The notes under the pieces: generated by a model
The model's database searches: none
Seen by the model: only the letters and a program-made list of their open reading frames with translations
Told to the model about the DNA's origin: nothing
Origin: Pseudomonas sp. PA15(2017)
GTDB taxonomy: Bacteria; Pseudomonadota; Gammaproteobacteria; Pseudomonadales; Pseudomonadaceae
NCBI RefSeq assembly: GCF_001945395.1
Contig: NZ_MSXV01000058.1
Location: forward strand, 312,317 to 376,316
DNA length: 64,000 nt
Direction: 5' to 3'
Part shown: positions 32,023-41,218 of the stretch, in pieces
Layout of the letters: every line of letters begins with the position of its first letter
How positions within the stretch are numbered: the first letter of the stretch is position 1
Translations under genes and position numbers: made by a program

Positions 32023-33117
32023 TCAGTCGTCGGCAATGACGATGTTCGGCACGCCCTGCGCGCTGCTGGCGCTGGTGGCGATGCGCGCCCCGACCATGCG
32101 GGCGATCTGCTGGTAGAGCATGGCGATCTGGCTTTCCGGGTCGGCAATGGCGGTCGGCTTGCCACCATCGGCCTGTAGGCGGATGGCCATCGACAGGGGC
32201 ATCGAGGCCAGCAGATCGACGCCGAATTGCGCCGCCAGCTTCTCGCCGCCGCCCTCGCCGAACAGATGCTCGGCATGGCCGCAACTGGAGCAGATGTGCA
32301 CGGCCATGTTCTCCACCACACCGAGCACGGGGATGTTCACCTTGCGGAACATCTCCACGCCCTTCCTGGCGTCGAGCAGCGCCAGATCCTGCGGCGTGGT
32401 GACGATCACCGCGCCCGCCACCGGCACCTTCTGGGCCAGGGTCAAGTGGATGTCACCGGTGCCTGGGGGCATGTCGATGATCAGGTAGTCGAGGTCATTC
32501 CAGGCCGTCTGGGTGACCAGCTGGATCAGCGCCCCGGAAACCATCGGGCCGCGCCATACCACGGGCGTATTATCGTCGGTCAGGAAGGCCATCGACATCA
32601 CCTGCACGCCATGGGCTTCCAGGGGCACGAACCACTTCTGTTCGCGCACCTGCGGCCGCGTGCCTTCGGTGATACCGAACATGATGCCCTGGCTGGGGCC
32701 ATAGATATCGGCATCGAGAATGCCCACCCGAGCGCCCTCACGGGCCAGCGCCAGTGCCAGGTTGGCTGCGGTGGTAGACTTGCCCACGCCACCCTTGCCG
32801 GACGCCACGGCAATCACATTCTTGACGTTGGCCAGCGCCGGCACCTGGGCCTGCGCCTTGTGGGCGGCGATCACGCAGTTCACCTCCACGCGCGCACTGC
32901 GCACGCCTTCTACGCTTTCGATGGCCAGCTGCAGCATCTGCGCCCAGCCCTGCTTGAATTGCGCCGCGGCGTAACCCAGCTCGAGCTGTACGCTGACCTG
33001 CCCATCCTGTACGCCGATGCTACGCACGCAGCCGGCGCTGAGCGGATCCTGGTCGAGATGGGGATCGGTGTACTGACGCAATACGGCTTCGACCGCAGCG
33101 CGGATATCAGCGCTCAT
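32023..33117 (-). CDS. apbC: Fe-S cluster carrier ATPase ApbC/Mrp
   Basis: A 364-residue cytoplasmic P-loop ATPase that carries Fe-S clusters. N-terminal MIP18-like domain (residues 1-80), deviant Walker A ASGKGGVGKSTTA (near 105), Walker B-like LIIDMPPGTGD, and the cluster-binding CxxC in HICSSCGHAEHLFG. Divergent neighbour metG lies across an OmpA lipoprotein gene. The N-terminal domain is the common gammaproteobacterial form. Confidence 0.94.
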   Translation of the reverse strand: MSADIRAAVEAVLRQYTDPHLDQDPLSAGCVRSIGVQDGQVSVQLELGYAAAQFKQGWAQMLQLAIESVEGVRSARVEVNCVIAAHKAQAQVPALANVKNVIAVASGKGGVGKSTTAANLALALAREGARVGILDADIYGPSQGIMFGITEGTRPQVREQKWFVPLEAHGVQVMSMAFLTDDNTPVVWRGPMVSGALIQLVTQTAWNDLDYLIIDMPPGTGDIHLTLAQKVPVAGAVIVTTPQDLALLDARKGVEMFRKVNIPVLGVVENMAVHICSSCGHAEHLFGEGGGEKLAAQFGVDLLASMPLSMAIRLQADGGKPTAIADPESQIAMLYQQIARMVGARIATSASSAQGVPNIVIADD

Positions 33118-33211
33118 GCTTGGCTCCGGAGATGGCAGAAAAGACGCCTATCCTACCCGAGCCGCACGCGCGATGCAGGCTGGCGACCGGCAGGCCGCCA
33201 GCCGGCCAGGG

Positions 33212-33904
33212 TCACTGCACGGGCTGGCCCGGCAGGGGCTTGAGGTTCACTTCAACGCGGCGGTTCTGCGCACGCCCCTCGGCGCTGGCGTTGTCGGCGA
33301 TCGGCTGGTCCGGGCCGGCGCCGCGGCTGGACAGGCGCGAGCCGTCGATGCCCTGGGCGGTGAGGTAACCGGTCACGCTCTGTGCACGGCGCTGGGAAAG
33401 CGCCATGTTGTGCTGACGCGAGCCGGTACTGTCGGTGTAGCCGACGATCTCGATGCTGTTGTTCTGGAACTGCTTGAACGAAGTGGCCAGATTGTTCAGC
33501 GGTGCGTAAAAGCTCGGGGCGATATCGGCCGAGTCGGTGGCGAAAGTGATGTTGCCCGGCATGATCAGCTTGATGTCGTCGCCCTGGCGCTGCACTTCCA
33601 CGCCAGTGCCTTCCATGCTGCGGCGCAGCTCGGCTTCCTGGCGATCGGCGTAGTAGCCATAGCCGGCACCTGCCGCACCGGCCAGCACGGCACCGATGGC
33701 GGCGCCCTTGCCGCGATCATCATGATTGACCGCCGCGCCTACCGCCGCACCGGCCAGGGCCGCCAGGCCGCCGTAGGTCGCGGTGCGATGACCGCCGCCG
33801 CTGGCAGCACCGCCACCAACGTTGTCGTAAGGGTTGTTCGAGGCACAACCCACCAGAAGGGCCAGTGCGGTGGCGCAGGCGAGCGGACGTAAAACTGCAG
33901 GCAT
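33212..33904 (-). CDS. OmpA-family lipoprotein with glycine-zipper domain (YiaD-like)
   Basis: A 230-residue lipoprotein: lipobox LLVGC (Cys about 20), a glycine zipper (LAALAGAAVGAAV, GAAIGAVLAGAAGAGYGYY), then the OmpA domain (IVGYTDSTGSRQHNMALSQRRAQSV and GAGPDQPIADNASAEGRAQNRRVEV). It is a close paralog of the protein at 50167-50823: the segments DRGKGAAIGA/DRTKGALIGA and LIMPGNITFA(T/S) match. Probably ties the outer membrane to peptidoglycan. Confidence 0.9.
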   Translation of the reverse strand: MPAVLRPLACATALALLVGCASNNPYDNVGGGAASGGGHRTATYGGLAALAGAAVGAAVNHDDRGKGAAIGAVLAGAAGAGYGYYADRQEAELRRSMEGTGVEVQRQGDDIKLIMPGNITFATDSADIAPSFYAPLNNLATSFKQFQNNSIEIVGYTDSTGSRQHNMALSQRRAQSVTGYLTAQGIDGSRLSSRGAGPDQPIADNASAEGRAQNRRVEVNLKPLPGQPVQ

Positions 33905-34056
33905 GGTTCATCTCCTTGCTGGGAGCGGAAGGTCATCATTGGAACCCGCTCCACCCGCTAAATTCAAGCCGATATCCAGCAAATTTGCCCGCTGGCCGGA
34001 ACGCGCCCGCTTACTTTATAGTGACTGACCACCCGCCAACCGATGACCGCCTGACA

Positions 34057-36090
34057 ATGTCCCAAGCTCGCCAGATTCTCGTTACCAGCGCCCTTCCCTA
34101 TGCCAACGGTTCGATCCACCTCGGCCATATGCTCGAGTACATCCAGACCGACATGTGGGTGCGGTTCCAGAAGCTGCGCGGTAATCAGGCCATCTACGTG
34201 TGCGCCGACGACGCCCACGGCTCGGCGATCATGCTGCGTGCGGAGAAGGAAGGCATCACCCCCGAGCAGCTTATCGATGGCGTCAAGGCCGAGCACAGCA
34301 GCGACTTCGCCGACTTTCTGGTGGACTTCGACAACTTCCACTCCACCCACTCGCCGGAAAACCGCGAGCTGTCGGAGTCGATCTACAAGGCGCTGCGCGA
34401 CAATGGCCATATCGCCACGCGTTCGGTGACCCAGTATTTCGATCCGGAAAAAGGCATGTTCCTGGCCGACCGTTTCATCAAGGGCACCTGCCCGAAATGC
34501 GCAACGCCGGACCAATACGGCGACAACTGCGAGAAATGCGGCGCCACCTACGAGCCCACCGAACTGAAGGATCCGCGCTCGGCGATCTCCGGCGCGGTAC
34601 CGGTACTCAAGGACTCCAAGCACTTTTTCTTCAAGCTGCCGCAGTTCCAGGAAATGCTTCAGCAGTGGACGCGCAGCGGCACCCTGCAGGAGTCGGTGGC
34701 CAACAAGCTCGCCGAGTGGCTGGACGGCGGCCTGCACGAATGGGACATCAGCCGTGATGCACCCTACTTCGGCTTCGAGATTCCCGACGAGCCGGGCAAG
34801 TACTTCTATGTTTGGCTGGATGCGCCGATCGGCTACATGGCGAGCTTCAAGAACCTCTGCGCACGCCGTCCGGAACTGGACTTCGACGCGTTCTGGAACA
34901 AGGACTCCAGTGCCGAGGTGTACCACTTCATCGGCAAGGACATCGTCAACTTCCACGCTCTATTCTGGCCAGCCATGCTCGAAGGCGCCGGCTACCGCAA
35001 GCCGACCGCCATCAACGTGCACGGCTACCTGACGGTCAACGGCCAGAAGATGTCCAAGTCGCGCGGCACCTTCATCAAGGCGCGTACCTACCTGGATCAT
35101 CTGAACCCCGAATACCTGCGTTACTACTACGCCGCCAAGCTGGGCCGCGGCGTCGATGACCTGGACCTGAACCTCGAGGACTTCATCCAGAAGGTCAACT
35201 CCGATCTGGTCGGCAAAGTGGTCAACATCGCCAGCCGCTGCGCCGGCTTCATCCACAAGGGCAATGCTGGCGTGCTGGTCGCTGCCAACCCCGAGCCGGA
35301 GCTGTGGAATGCCTTCCAGAGCGCCGCGCCAGGCATCGCCGAAGCCTACGAGAGCCGTGACTTCGCCCGCGCCATGCGCGAGATCATGGCCCTGGCCGAC
35401 CGCGCCAACGCCTGGATCGCCGACAAGGCGCCCTGGTCGCTGGCCAAGCAGGAAGGCAAGGCCGATGAAGTGCAGGCGATCTGCGCCCTGGGCGTCAACC
35501 TGTTCCGCCAGCTGGTGATTTTCCTCAAGCCGGTGCTGCCGAACCTGGCGCGTGATGCCGAGGCGTTCCTCAACATCGCACCGCTGACCTGGGCCGACCT
35601 CACCACGCCACTGGCCGACCACCCGCTCAACCCCTTCACTCCGCTGCTCGCGCGCATCGAGCCGGCCAAGGTCGAAGCCATGGTCGAAGCGTCCAAGGAA
35701 GACCTGGCAGCCGCCGAAGCGCCCTCGGGCAACGGCGAACTGAAGAAGGATCCACTGGCCGCTGAAATCGCCTTCGACGCTTTTGCCGCCGTCGACCTGC
35801 GCATCGCGCTGATCGAAAAATGCGAGTTCGTCGAAGGCGCCGACAAGCTGCTGCGCCTGACCCTGGATATCGGCGACGAGAAACGTAACGTGTTCAGCGG
35901 CATCAAGAGTGCCTACCCGGACCCGAGCAAGCTCGAAGGCCGCCTCACCCTGTACGTGGCCAACCTGGCCGCGCGCAAGATGAAGTTCGGCGTCTCCGAA
36001 GGCATGGTTTTGGCGGCCGGCCCCGGCGGCGAGGAAATCTACCTGCTCAGCCCGGACAGCGGCGCCAAGCCGGGCCAGCGGGTCAAGTAG
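34057..36090 (+). CDS. metG: Methionyl-tRNA synthetase
   Basis: A 677-residue class I synthetase. The HIGH-like box is PYANGSIHLGH (residues about 14-24), the zinc-knuckle region has CPKCATPDQYGDNCEKCG, the KMSKS loop is GQKMSKSRGT (about 330), and the C-terminal tRNA-binding (EMAP/Trbp111-like) domain starts near residue 575 (FDAFAAVDLRIALIEKCE). Full length. Start at 34057 by homology; the ribosome site is weak and the frame stays open upstream. Confidence 0.97.
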   Translation: MSQARQILVTSALPYANGSIHLGHMLEYIQTDMWVRFQKLRGNQAIYVCADDAHGSAIMLRAEKEGITPEQLIDGVKAEHSSDFADFLVDFDNFHSTHSPENRELSESIYKALRDNGHIATRSVTQYFDPEKGMFLADRFIKGTCPKCATPDQYGDNCEKCGATYEPTELKDPRSAISGAVPVLKDSKHFFFKLPQFQEMLQQWTRSGTLQESVANKLAEWLDGGLHEWDISRDAPYFGFEIPDEPGKYFYVWLDAPIGYMASFKNLCARRPELDFDAFWNKDSSAEVYHFIGKDIVNFHALFWPAMLEGAGYRKPTAINVHGYLTVNGQKMSKSRGTFIKARTYLDHLNPEYLRYYYAAKLGRGVDDLDLNLEDFIQKVNSDLVGKVVNIASRCAGFIHKGNAGVLVAANPEPELWNAFQSAAPGIAEAYESRDFARAMREIMALADRANAWIADKAPWSLAKQEGKADEVQAICALGVNLFRQLVIFLKPVLPNLARDAEAFLNIAPLTWADLTTPLADHPLNPFTPLLARIEPAKVEAMVEASKEDLAAAEAPSGNGELKKDPLAAEIAFDAFAAVDLRIALIEKCEFVEGADKLLRLTLDIGDEKRNVFSGIKSAYPDPSKLEGRLTLYVANLAARKMKFGVSEGMVLAAGPGGEEIYLLSPDSGAKPGQRVK

Positions 36091-36106
36091 CCCACTTGGA
36101 GCAAGG

Positions 36107-36910
36107 ATGCTGAGCATCAAGCCCTGGTCTCTTACCGTTGCCCTGGCCCTGCTGACTCTGACTGGCTGCTCGCCTTCCGGTGACGGTCGGCCACCGGCCG
36201 GTGCTGCGCTGCTCGGCGAAACGGCCCAGCAGGGTGCCTTTCTCGCGTACGAACACAGCGTCGGCATTCGCCTGCCGGCCGGGCAGGTCGAGCCGCGCCT
36301 GGCCGCCGTGCGCGAGGCGTGCAGCAGCCAGCGTTTCGGCCAGTGCGATCTGCTCGCCATCGAGCAGAACCAGGGCGCCTACCAGGCCGCCAGCATCACC
36401 GTGCGCATCGCGCCAGCCGGTGTCGAGCCCATGGTCGGCTTTGCCGGCGACGGCGGTGAATTGCAAAGTCGGCATACGCGCGCCGAAGACCTCGCCCAGG
36501 CAGTCAGCGATACCGAGCAGCAACGCCAACGCCTGGAGCGTCAACGCAAGACGCTGCTGCAGCACCAGGCCCGCACCGACCTGAGCGTCAGCGACATGCT
36601 CGCGCTGGCCCGCGAGCTAGCCGAGGTGGACGTGCAACTGGCAGACAATACCCAGCAGTCGGCGCAGCAACAACGCCGCCTGACTACCAATTTGCTGACC
36701 CTGAGTTTCAGTACCGACGGTGAGGCGGCCGGGCGTCTGGCGCGCATCGGTGCCGCCGCCAGCGGCATGCTCGACAACGCCACCGAGGGGGCCACCGAAG
36801 CCATCAGGCTGCTCGGCTATGGTATTCCCTTCGTCATCATCCTGTTCCCGCTCGCCCTGCTGGTCCGCTGGCTGTGGCGCAAAGCCAACAGAGTGCGCAA
36901 CGGCGCCTGA
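36107..36910 (+). CDS. DUF4349 lipoprotein
   Basis: A 267-residue lipoprotein (MLSIKPWSLTVALALLTLTGC; lipobox LTGC at about 21). The middle is a coiled coil (TEQQRQRLERQRKTLLQHQ ... LARELAEVDVQLADNTQQSA) and the C-terminus is a transmembrane helix (YGIPFVIILFPLALLVRWLW), the layout of DUF4349 proteins. It follows metG by 16 bases. Function unknown. Confidence 0.85.
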   Translation: MLSIKPWSLTVALALLTLTGCSPSGDGRPPAGAALLGETAQQGAFLAYEHSVGIRLPAGQVEPRLAAVREACSSQRFGQCDLLAIEQNQGAYQAASITVRIAPAGVEPMVGFAGDGGELQSRHTRAEDLAQAVSDTEQQRQRLERQRKTLLQHQARTDLSVSDMLALARELAEVDVQLADNTQQSAQQQRRLTTNLLTLSFSTDGEAAGRLARIGAAASGMLDNATEGATEAIRLLGYGIPFVIILFPLALLVRWLWRKANRVRNGA

Positions 36911-37069
36911 AGCACCTGGGCGGCATGGCCCTGTACCAGGCGCAGCGCATGCCGGATAATGCCCGGCTCACGCTTTAGCCAGACCAGCGACACCGATGAT
37001 CGACTCTCGCCACCTCACCTACTCGCTTCGCCACGGGTCATGCCCCTGCCGGCGCGCCCGGGTGCGTCC

Positions 37070-38194
37070 ATGAGCAATGCGTTGCGTATCGCGGCCATCG
37101 ACGCCCTGCTGCCGCAGACGCAATGCGGCAAGTGCGGCCATCCAGGTTGCCTGCCCTACGCCGAAGGCATCGCCGGCGGTGAAGCGATCAACAAATGCCC
37201 ACCCGGTGGCACTGCGACCATCCATGCACTGGCCGAGCTGCTGCAGGTGCCCGAGCTACCACTCGCACTGCCCCCTACGCCCGCTCAGGTGGCGGTGATC
37301 CGCGAGGCCGAGTGCATCGGCTGCACCAAATGCATCCAGGCCTGCCCTGTGGATGCCATCGTCGGCGCCGCCAAGCTGATGCACACGGTAATCGGCGACG
37401 AATGCACGGGCTGCGAACTGTGCATTGCCCCTTGCCCCGTGGACTGCATCGACCTGATCACCTTGTCGCCAGGTGCAGCCGAAGAGCAAAGTGCTCGTGC
37501 CGACCAGTTCCGCAAGCGCCATCAACATCGCCAGGCCCGCCTGGCACGCAACGATGCCCACCGCCGCGCGACTCGTCCGATACGCCCTGCACAGGTGGAG
37601 ACGCCCGCCGCCACGCCCCTGCAGCCTGCTGCCGCCTCCCCCCTGAAGCAGGCGAAGATCGATGCCGCCATGAGCCGCGCTCAATGGCAGAAAACTCTGA
37701 AGGCTTATGGCGACTCGCTCAATGATGAGCAGCGCCAGCAACTCACGGCCATGCAACAGGCGGCCGAGCGCGATCAACAGCGCCTTGCCGAGCTGCAGGC
37801 GACGCCCGCACAAAACGCGCCCAGCCCAGGTGAGCAGGCGCTCAAACAGGCCAAGATCGACCTGGCCGGCCACCGCATGGCCCTCAAGGCCGGTGAACGT
37901 CGAGGCCTCGACGAGCAGGCCCTGGCGCCGTTGCGCAGTGCCTATGTCGCTGCCCAAGAGGCTCTGCACCTGGCAGAAGAGCACTGCGGCAAGCCAGCGC
38001 CCACTCGCACGCGGGTCGACAAGGCCGGGCTCAGCGCGCAAATGCGCCAGTTGAAGACCGACCTGGCCTACGCTCGCGCCGAGCTCGGCAAGTTGCAACG
38101 CAGCGCCCCCGATGACGCTGCCAAGATACGCGATGCCCAAGAGCGCCTTGCAGCGGCCGAAAGCCGTCTGCAGGCTTACACCAGCGCCAGCTAG
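37070..38194 (+). CDS. Orphan RnfB/RsxB-like ferredoxin with long C-terminal extension
   Basis: A 374-residue protein. Residues 10-80 carry the RnfB-type [4Fe-4S] domain (CGKCGHPGCLPYAEGIAGG...INKC), residues 85-140 hold two ferredoxin clusters (CIGCTKCIQACP and CTGCELCIAPCP), and about 230 residues of Ala/Gln-rich helix and coiled coil follow (KQAKIDAAMSRAQWQKTLK). It lacks the N-terminal membrane helix that anchors true RnfB, and no rnfA, C, D, G or E gene is present. It is followed by nth. Probably a soluble electron-transfer protein, not a Rnf complex subunit. Confidence 0.8.
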   Translation: MSNALRIAAIDALLPQTQCGKCGHPGCLPYAEGIAGGEAINKCPPGGTATIHALAELLQVPELPLALPPTPAQVAVIREAECIGCTKCIQACPVDAIVGAAKLMHTVIGDECTGCELCIAPCPVDCIDLITLSPGAAEEQSARADQFRKRHQHRQARLARNDAHRRATRPIRPAQVETPAATPLQPAAASPLKQAKIDAAMSRAQWQKTLKAYGDSLNDEQRQQLTAMQQAAERDQQRLAELQATPAQNAPSPGEQALKQAKIDLAGHRMALKAGERRGLDEQALAPLRSAYVAAQEALHLAEEHCGKPAPTRTRVDKAGLSAQMRQLKTDLAYARAELGKLQRSAPDDAAKIRDAQERLAAAESRLQAYTSAS

Positions 38195-38222
38195 AGCGCC
38201 ACGACAGACCTGATGCCCGACC

Positions 38223-38861
38223 ATGAACGCCGCCAAACGCCTTGAAATTTTCCGTCGTCTGCACGAAGACAACCCCGAGCCCAAGACCGAACTGGCCTAC
38301 AGCACGCCCTTCGAACTGCTGATCGCGGTGATTCTCTCCGCCCAAGCCACCGACGTGGGCGTCAACAAGGCCACCGCCAAGCTCTATCCAGTGGCCAACA
38401 CGCCCGAAGCGATCCTCGCTCTGGGCGTCGACGGCCTGAGCGAATACATCAAGACCATCGGCCTGTACAACAGCAAGGCCAAGAACGTCATCGAGACCTG
38501 CCGCATTCTCGTCGAACAGCACGGCAGCCAGGTACCGGAAACCCGCGAGGCCCTCGAGGCGCTGCCAGGCGTGGGTCGCAAGACCGCTAACGTGGTGCTC
38601 AACACCGCCTTTCGCCAACTGACCATGGCCGTGGATACGCATATCTTCCGAGTCAGCAACCGCACCGGCATCGCACCAGGCAAGAACGTGGTGGAGGTCG
38701 AGAAGAAGCTGCTCAAGTTCGTGCCCAGGGATTTCCTGCTGGACGCGCACCACTGGCTGATCCTGCACGGGCGCTACGTATGCCAGGCGCGCAAGCCGCG
38801 CTGCGGCAGTTGCCGAATCGAGGACCTGTGCGAATACAAGCAAAAGACCTCGGACGATTGA
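38223..38861 (+). CDS. nth: Endonuclease III
   Basis: A 212-residue base-excision DNA glycosylase/AP lyase for oxidised pyrimidines. Visible: helix-hairpin-helix LPGVGRKTANVVLN with catalytic Lys, catalytic Asp in AVDTHIFRVSNR, and the C-terminal [4Fe-4S] cysteines CQARKPRCGSCRIEDLC. Length and order are normal. Confidence 0.97.
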   Translation: MNAAKRLEIFRRLHEDNPEPKTELAYSTPFELLIAVILSAQATDVGVNKATAKLYPVANTPEAILALGVDGLSEYIKTIGLYNSKAKNVIETCRILVEQHGSQVPETREALEALPGVGRKTANVVLNTAFRQLTMAVDTHIFRVSNRTGIAPGKNVVEVEKKLLKFVPRDFLLDAHHWLILHGRYVCQARKPRCGSCRIEDLCEYKQKTSDD

Positions 38862-38903
38862 TGCTTGATAGGTTTCTGATATCAGCTGATTGAAAAAATC
38901 TTT

Positions 38904-38932
38904 TTTACTCGCTTCACGTTTGCCCTTATAAG
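38904..38932 (+). promoter_or_regulatory. Candidate sigma-70 promoter of the PA3496-type gene
   Basis: TTTACT, 17 bases, TATAAG (38927-38932). Start near 38939, 30 bases before the ATG. A T-rich run precedes it, giving an UP-like stretch. Confidence 0.55.
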
Positions 38933-38968
38933 GTCGGCAAATGGCCCCTGTAGCCGGGAGTGAAGCGC

Positions 38969-39148
38969 ATGAGCAACGGCAAAGAAGACCTGGAACTGGA
39001 CGACGACTTCGTCAGCGAAGAAACGGACAGCAGCGAAGCCCCGGTGGAAGTGGCGAAGACCAATCTCACCAAGCGACGCATCATCGACAACTTCCTCGAG
39101 GAGCGACGCCTGCACAAGCAGTTGGCCGAGTACGATTTCGACCTGTAG
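38969..39148 (+). CDS. PA3496-family small protein
   Basis: A 59-residue acidic protein: DDFVSEETDSSEAPVEV then a basic helix TKRRIIDNFLEERRLHKQLAEYDFDL. The PA3496 family is linked to envelope integrity, without known activity. The start at 38969 is preceded by GGGAG; GTG at 38960 is possible but too close to the ribosome site. Confidence 0.85.
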   Translation: MSNGKEDLELDDDFVSEETDSSEAPVEVAKTNLTKRRIIDNFLEERRLHKQLAEYDFDL

Positions 39149-39173
39149 CCGACGCATTGGCCAGGCCCAATGA

Positions 39174-39210
39174 AAAATGCCCGTATCCATGGCATGGATA
39201 CGGGCATTTT
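39174..39210. terminator. Bidirectional intrinsic terminator
   Basis: AAAATGCCCGTATCCATG paired with CATGGATACGGGCATTTT, an 18-base perfect stem, between the convergent PA3496-type gene and trxB. A and T runs flank both arms. Confidence 0.92.
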
Positions 39211-39235
39211 GCGTTTCAGGCCGTGCGTTCGGCGC

Positions 39236-40183
39236 TCAGAGCCCGTCGAGGAAGCGCTCCACATCCAGCGCCGCCATGCAGCCGGCACCGGCCGAGGTAA
39301 TCGCCTGGCGGTAGACGCTGTCAGCGACGTCGCCTGCGGCGAACACACCCGCCACGCTGGTCGCCGTGACATTACCGGCGCGCCCGCCGTTGACCTGCAG
39401 GTAGCCGTCGCTGAGTGCCAGTTGCCCTTCGAACAATGCCGTATTGGGCGTGTGCCCGATGGCCACGAACAAGCCATCCACGGCCAGGTCGCGGGTTGCG
39501 CCGGCATGCTCGCGGATGCGCACGCCGGTAACGCCCGAGGCGTCGCCCAGCACTTCGTCCACCTCGGCGTTGAGGGCCAGCACGATGCGCCCTTCGGCCA
39601 CCCTGGCTTGCAGCTTGTTCTGCAGGATCTTCTCGGCACGAAAGGCGCCGCGGCGGTGGATCAGCGTGACCCGGCTGGCAATGTTGGCCAGATACAACGC
39701 TTCCTCTACGGCGGTGTTGCCGCCGCCCACTACCGCGACTTCACGGTTGCGGTAGAAGAAACCGTCACAGGTGGCGCACGCCGACACGCCCTTGCCCATG
39801 AACGCCGTTTCGCTGGGCAGGCCGAGATAGCGCGCGCTGGCACCTGTGGCGATGATCAGCGCATCGCAGGTGTAGGAAATGCTGTCGCCCACCAGGGTAA
39901 AGGGCCGCGCCGCGAGATCCACGGCCTGAATGTGGTCGAAGACGATCTCCGTCTCGAAGCGCTCGGCATGGGCCTGCATGCGCTGCATGAGCTCGGGGCC
40001 GGTCAGGCCGCGGGGATCGCCCGGCCAGTTATCCACTTCGGTGGTGGTGGTCAGTTGCCCACCGGCCTGCAGGCCGGTGATCAGCAGGGGTTTGAGGTTG
40101 GCACGGGCGGCGTAGACCGCCGCACTGTAGCCCGCAGGGCCGGAACCGAGAATGATCACGCGGGCGTGTCGGCTACTCGACAT
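39236..40183 (-). CDS. trxB: Thioredoxin reductase
   Basis: A 315-residue FAD/NADPH enzyme that reduces thioredoxin. FAD motif ILGSGPAGYSAAVYAAR, NADPH motif VVGGGNTAVEEALYLA, redox pair in ACATCDGFFYR, and the GVFAAGDVADS end motif. The start at 40183 follows GAGGAG by a normal gap; a longer open frame upstream is not used. Confidence 0.97.
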   Translation of the reverse strand: MSSSRHARVIILGSGPAGYSAAVYAARANLKPLLITGLQAGGQLTTTTEVDNWPGDPRGLTGPELMQRMQAHAERFETEIVFDHIQAVDLAARPFTLVGDSISYTCDALIIATGASARYLGLPSETAFMGKGVSACATCDGFFYRNREVAVVGGGNTAVEEALYLANIASRVTLIHRRGAFRAEKILQNKLQARVAEGRIVLALNAEVDEVLGDASGVTGVRIREHAGATRDLAVDGLFVAIGHTPNTALFEGQLALSDGYLQVNGGRAGNVTATSVAGVFAAGDVADSVYRQAITSAGAGCMAALDVERFLDGL

Positions 40184-40411
40184 CAGAGACTCCTCACAGC
40201 GCATTGCTGCAAAAAAAGCCGCCACCGGCCGCAAGCGGTCGAACATCGGCGGCTGAACAAGGGACGCCAGCAGACTAGACTGCGCGGCCCGGCCCATGGA
40301 AATGCGCTTTGCCAATCCCCCGCATAGCCGTGCGCTATCACCCTGCCCCGCTTTCACGTGGCCGGCAAAATGGGTAAGGTCGCGCCACGTTCACTTGTTG
40401 GAGAGACCTCG

Positions 40412-41179
40412 ATGCGCGCTCCCGTGCTGTCCGGCCCGCAGTACCTCGGTGAAGGCCTAAAACTGGTCATGAGCCCCGGCTTGCGGCTGTTCGTGTTGCT
40501 GCCGCTGGCGATCAACCTGATCCTGTTCAGCCTGATGATCGGCTTCGCCGTGCAGCAGTTCAGCGGCTGGGTGAACACCTTCATGCCCTCGCTGCCCAGT
40601 TGGCTGAACTTTCTGCAATACATTCTCTGGCCGCTGTTCGTGGTGCTGGTGGTTCTGATGGTGTTCTTCACTTTCACCATGCTGGCCAATATCGTCGCCG
40701 CCCCGTTCAATGGTTTTCTCGCCGAGAAGGTCGAGGTAGTAGTGCGCGGCCAGGACAACTTCCCGCCGTTCAGCTGGGGCGAACTGATTGCCATGGTGCC
40801 GCGTACCCTGGGGCGCGAAGGCCGCAAGCTGGCGTACTTTCTGCCGCGGGCCGCGGGATTGCTGATCCTGTCGTTCATCCCGGTGGTCAACCTGATCGCA
40901 GCGCCGCTGTGGCTGCTGTTCGGCGTATGGATGATGGCCATCCAGTACATCGACTACCCCGCCGACAACAACAAGGTCAGCTGGCAGGACATGCTTGCCT
41001 GGCTGCGCGAGAAGCGCTGGCAGTCCCTGGGTTTCGGTGGCATCACCTACGCGGCGCTGCTGGTGCCCTTCGTGAACATCGTGATGATGCCCGCCGCGGT
41101 GGCTGGCGCGACGCTGTTCTGGGTACGTGAAGGCGGCGTGAGCGCAGGCGCCGGGGCTGTCACACAAACGCCACGCTGA
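40412..41179 (+). CDS. cysZ: Sulfate transporter CysZ
   Basis: A 255-residue inner-membrane protein that takes up sulfate for cysteine synthesis, with four hydrophobic helices (LRLFVLLPLAINLILFSLMI, FLQYILWPLFVVLVVLMVFF, LLILSFIPVVNLIAAPLWLL, YAALLVPFVNIVMMPAAVAG). The N-terminal GPQYLGEGLKLVMSPGLR and the LAYFLPRAAG motif are CysZ-like. GGAGAG precedes the ATG at 40412. Confidence 0.9.
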   Translation: MRAPVLSGPQYLGEGLKLVMSPGLRLFVLLPLAINLILFSLMIGFAVQQFSGWVNTFMPSLPSWLNFLQYILWPLFVVLVVLMVFFTFTMLANIVAAPFNGFLAEKVEVVVRGQDNFPPFSWGELIAMVPRTLGREGRKLAYFLPRAAGLLILSFIPVVNLIAAPLWLLFGVWMMAIQYIDYPADNNKVSWQDMLAWLREKRWQSLGFGGITYAALLVPFVNIVMMPAAVAGATLFWVREGGVSAGAGAVTQTPR

Positions 41180-41218
41180 TGTCACAAACACTACATGACG
41201 GCGGCCCAGACTGCTGTC

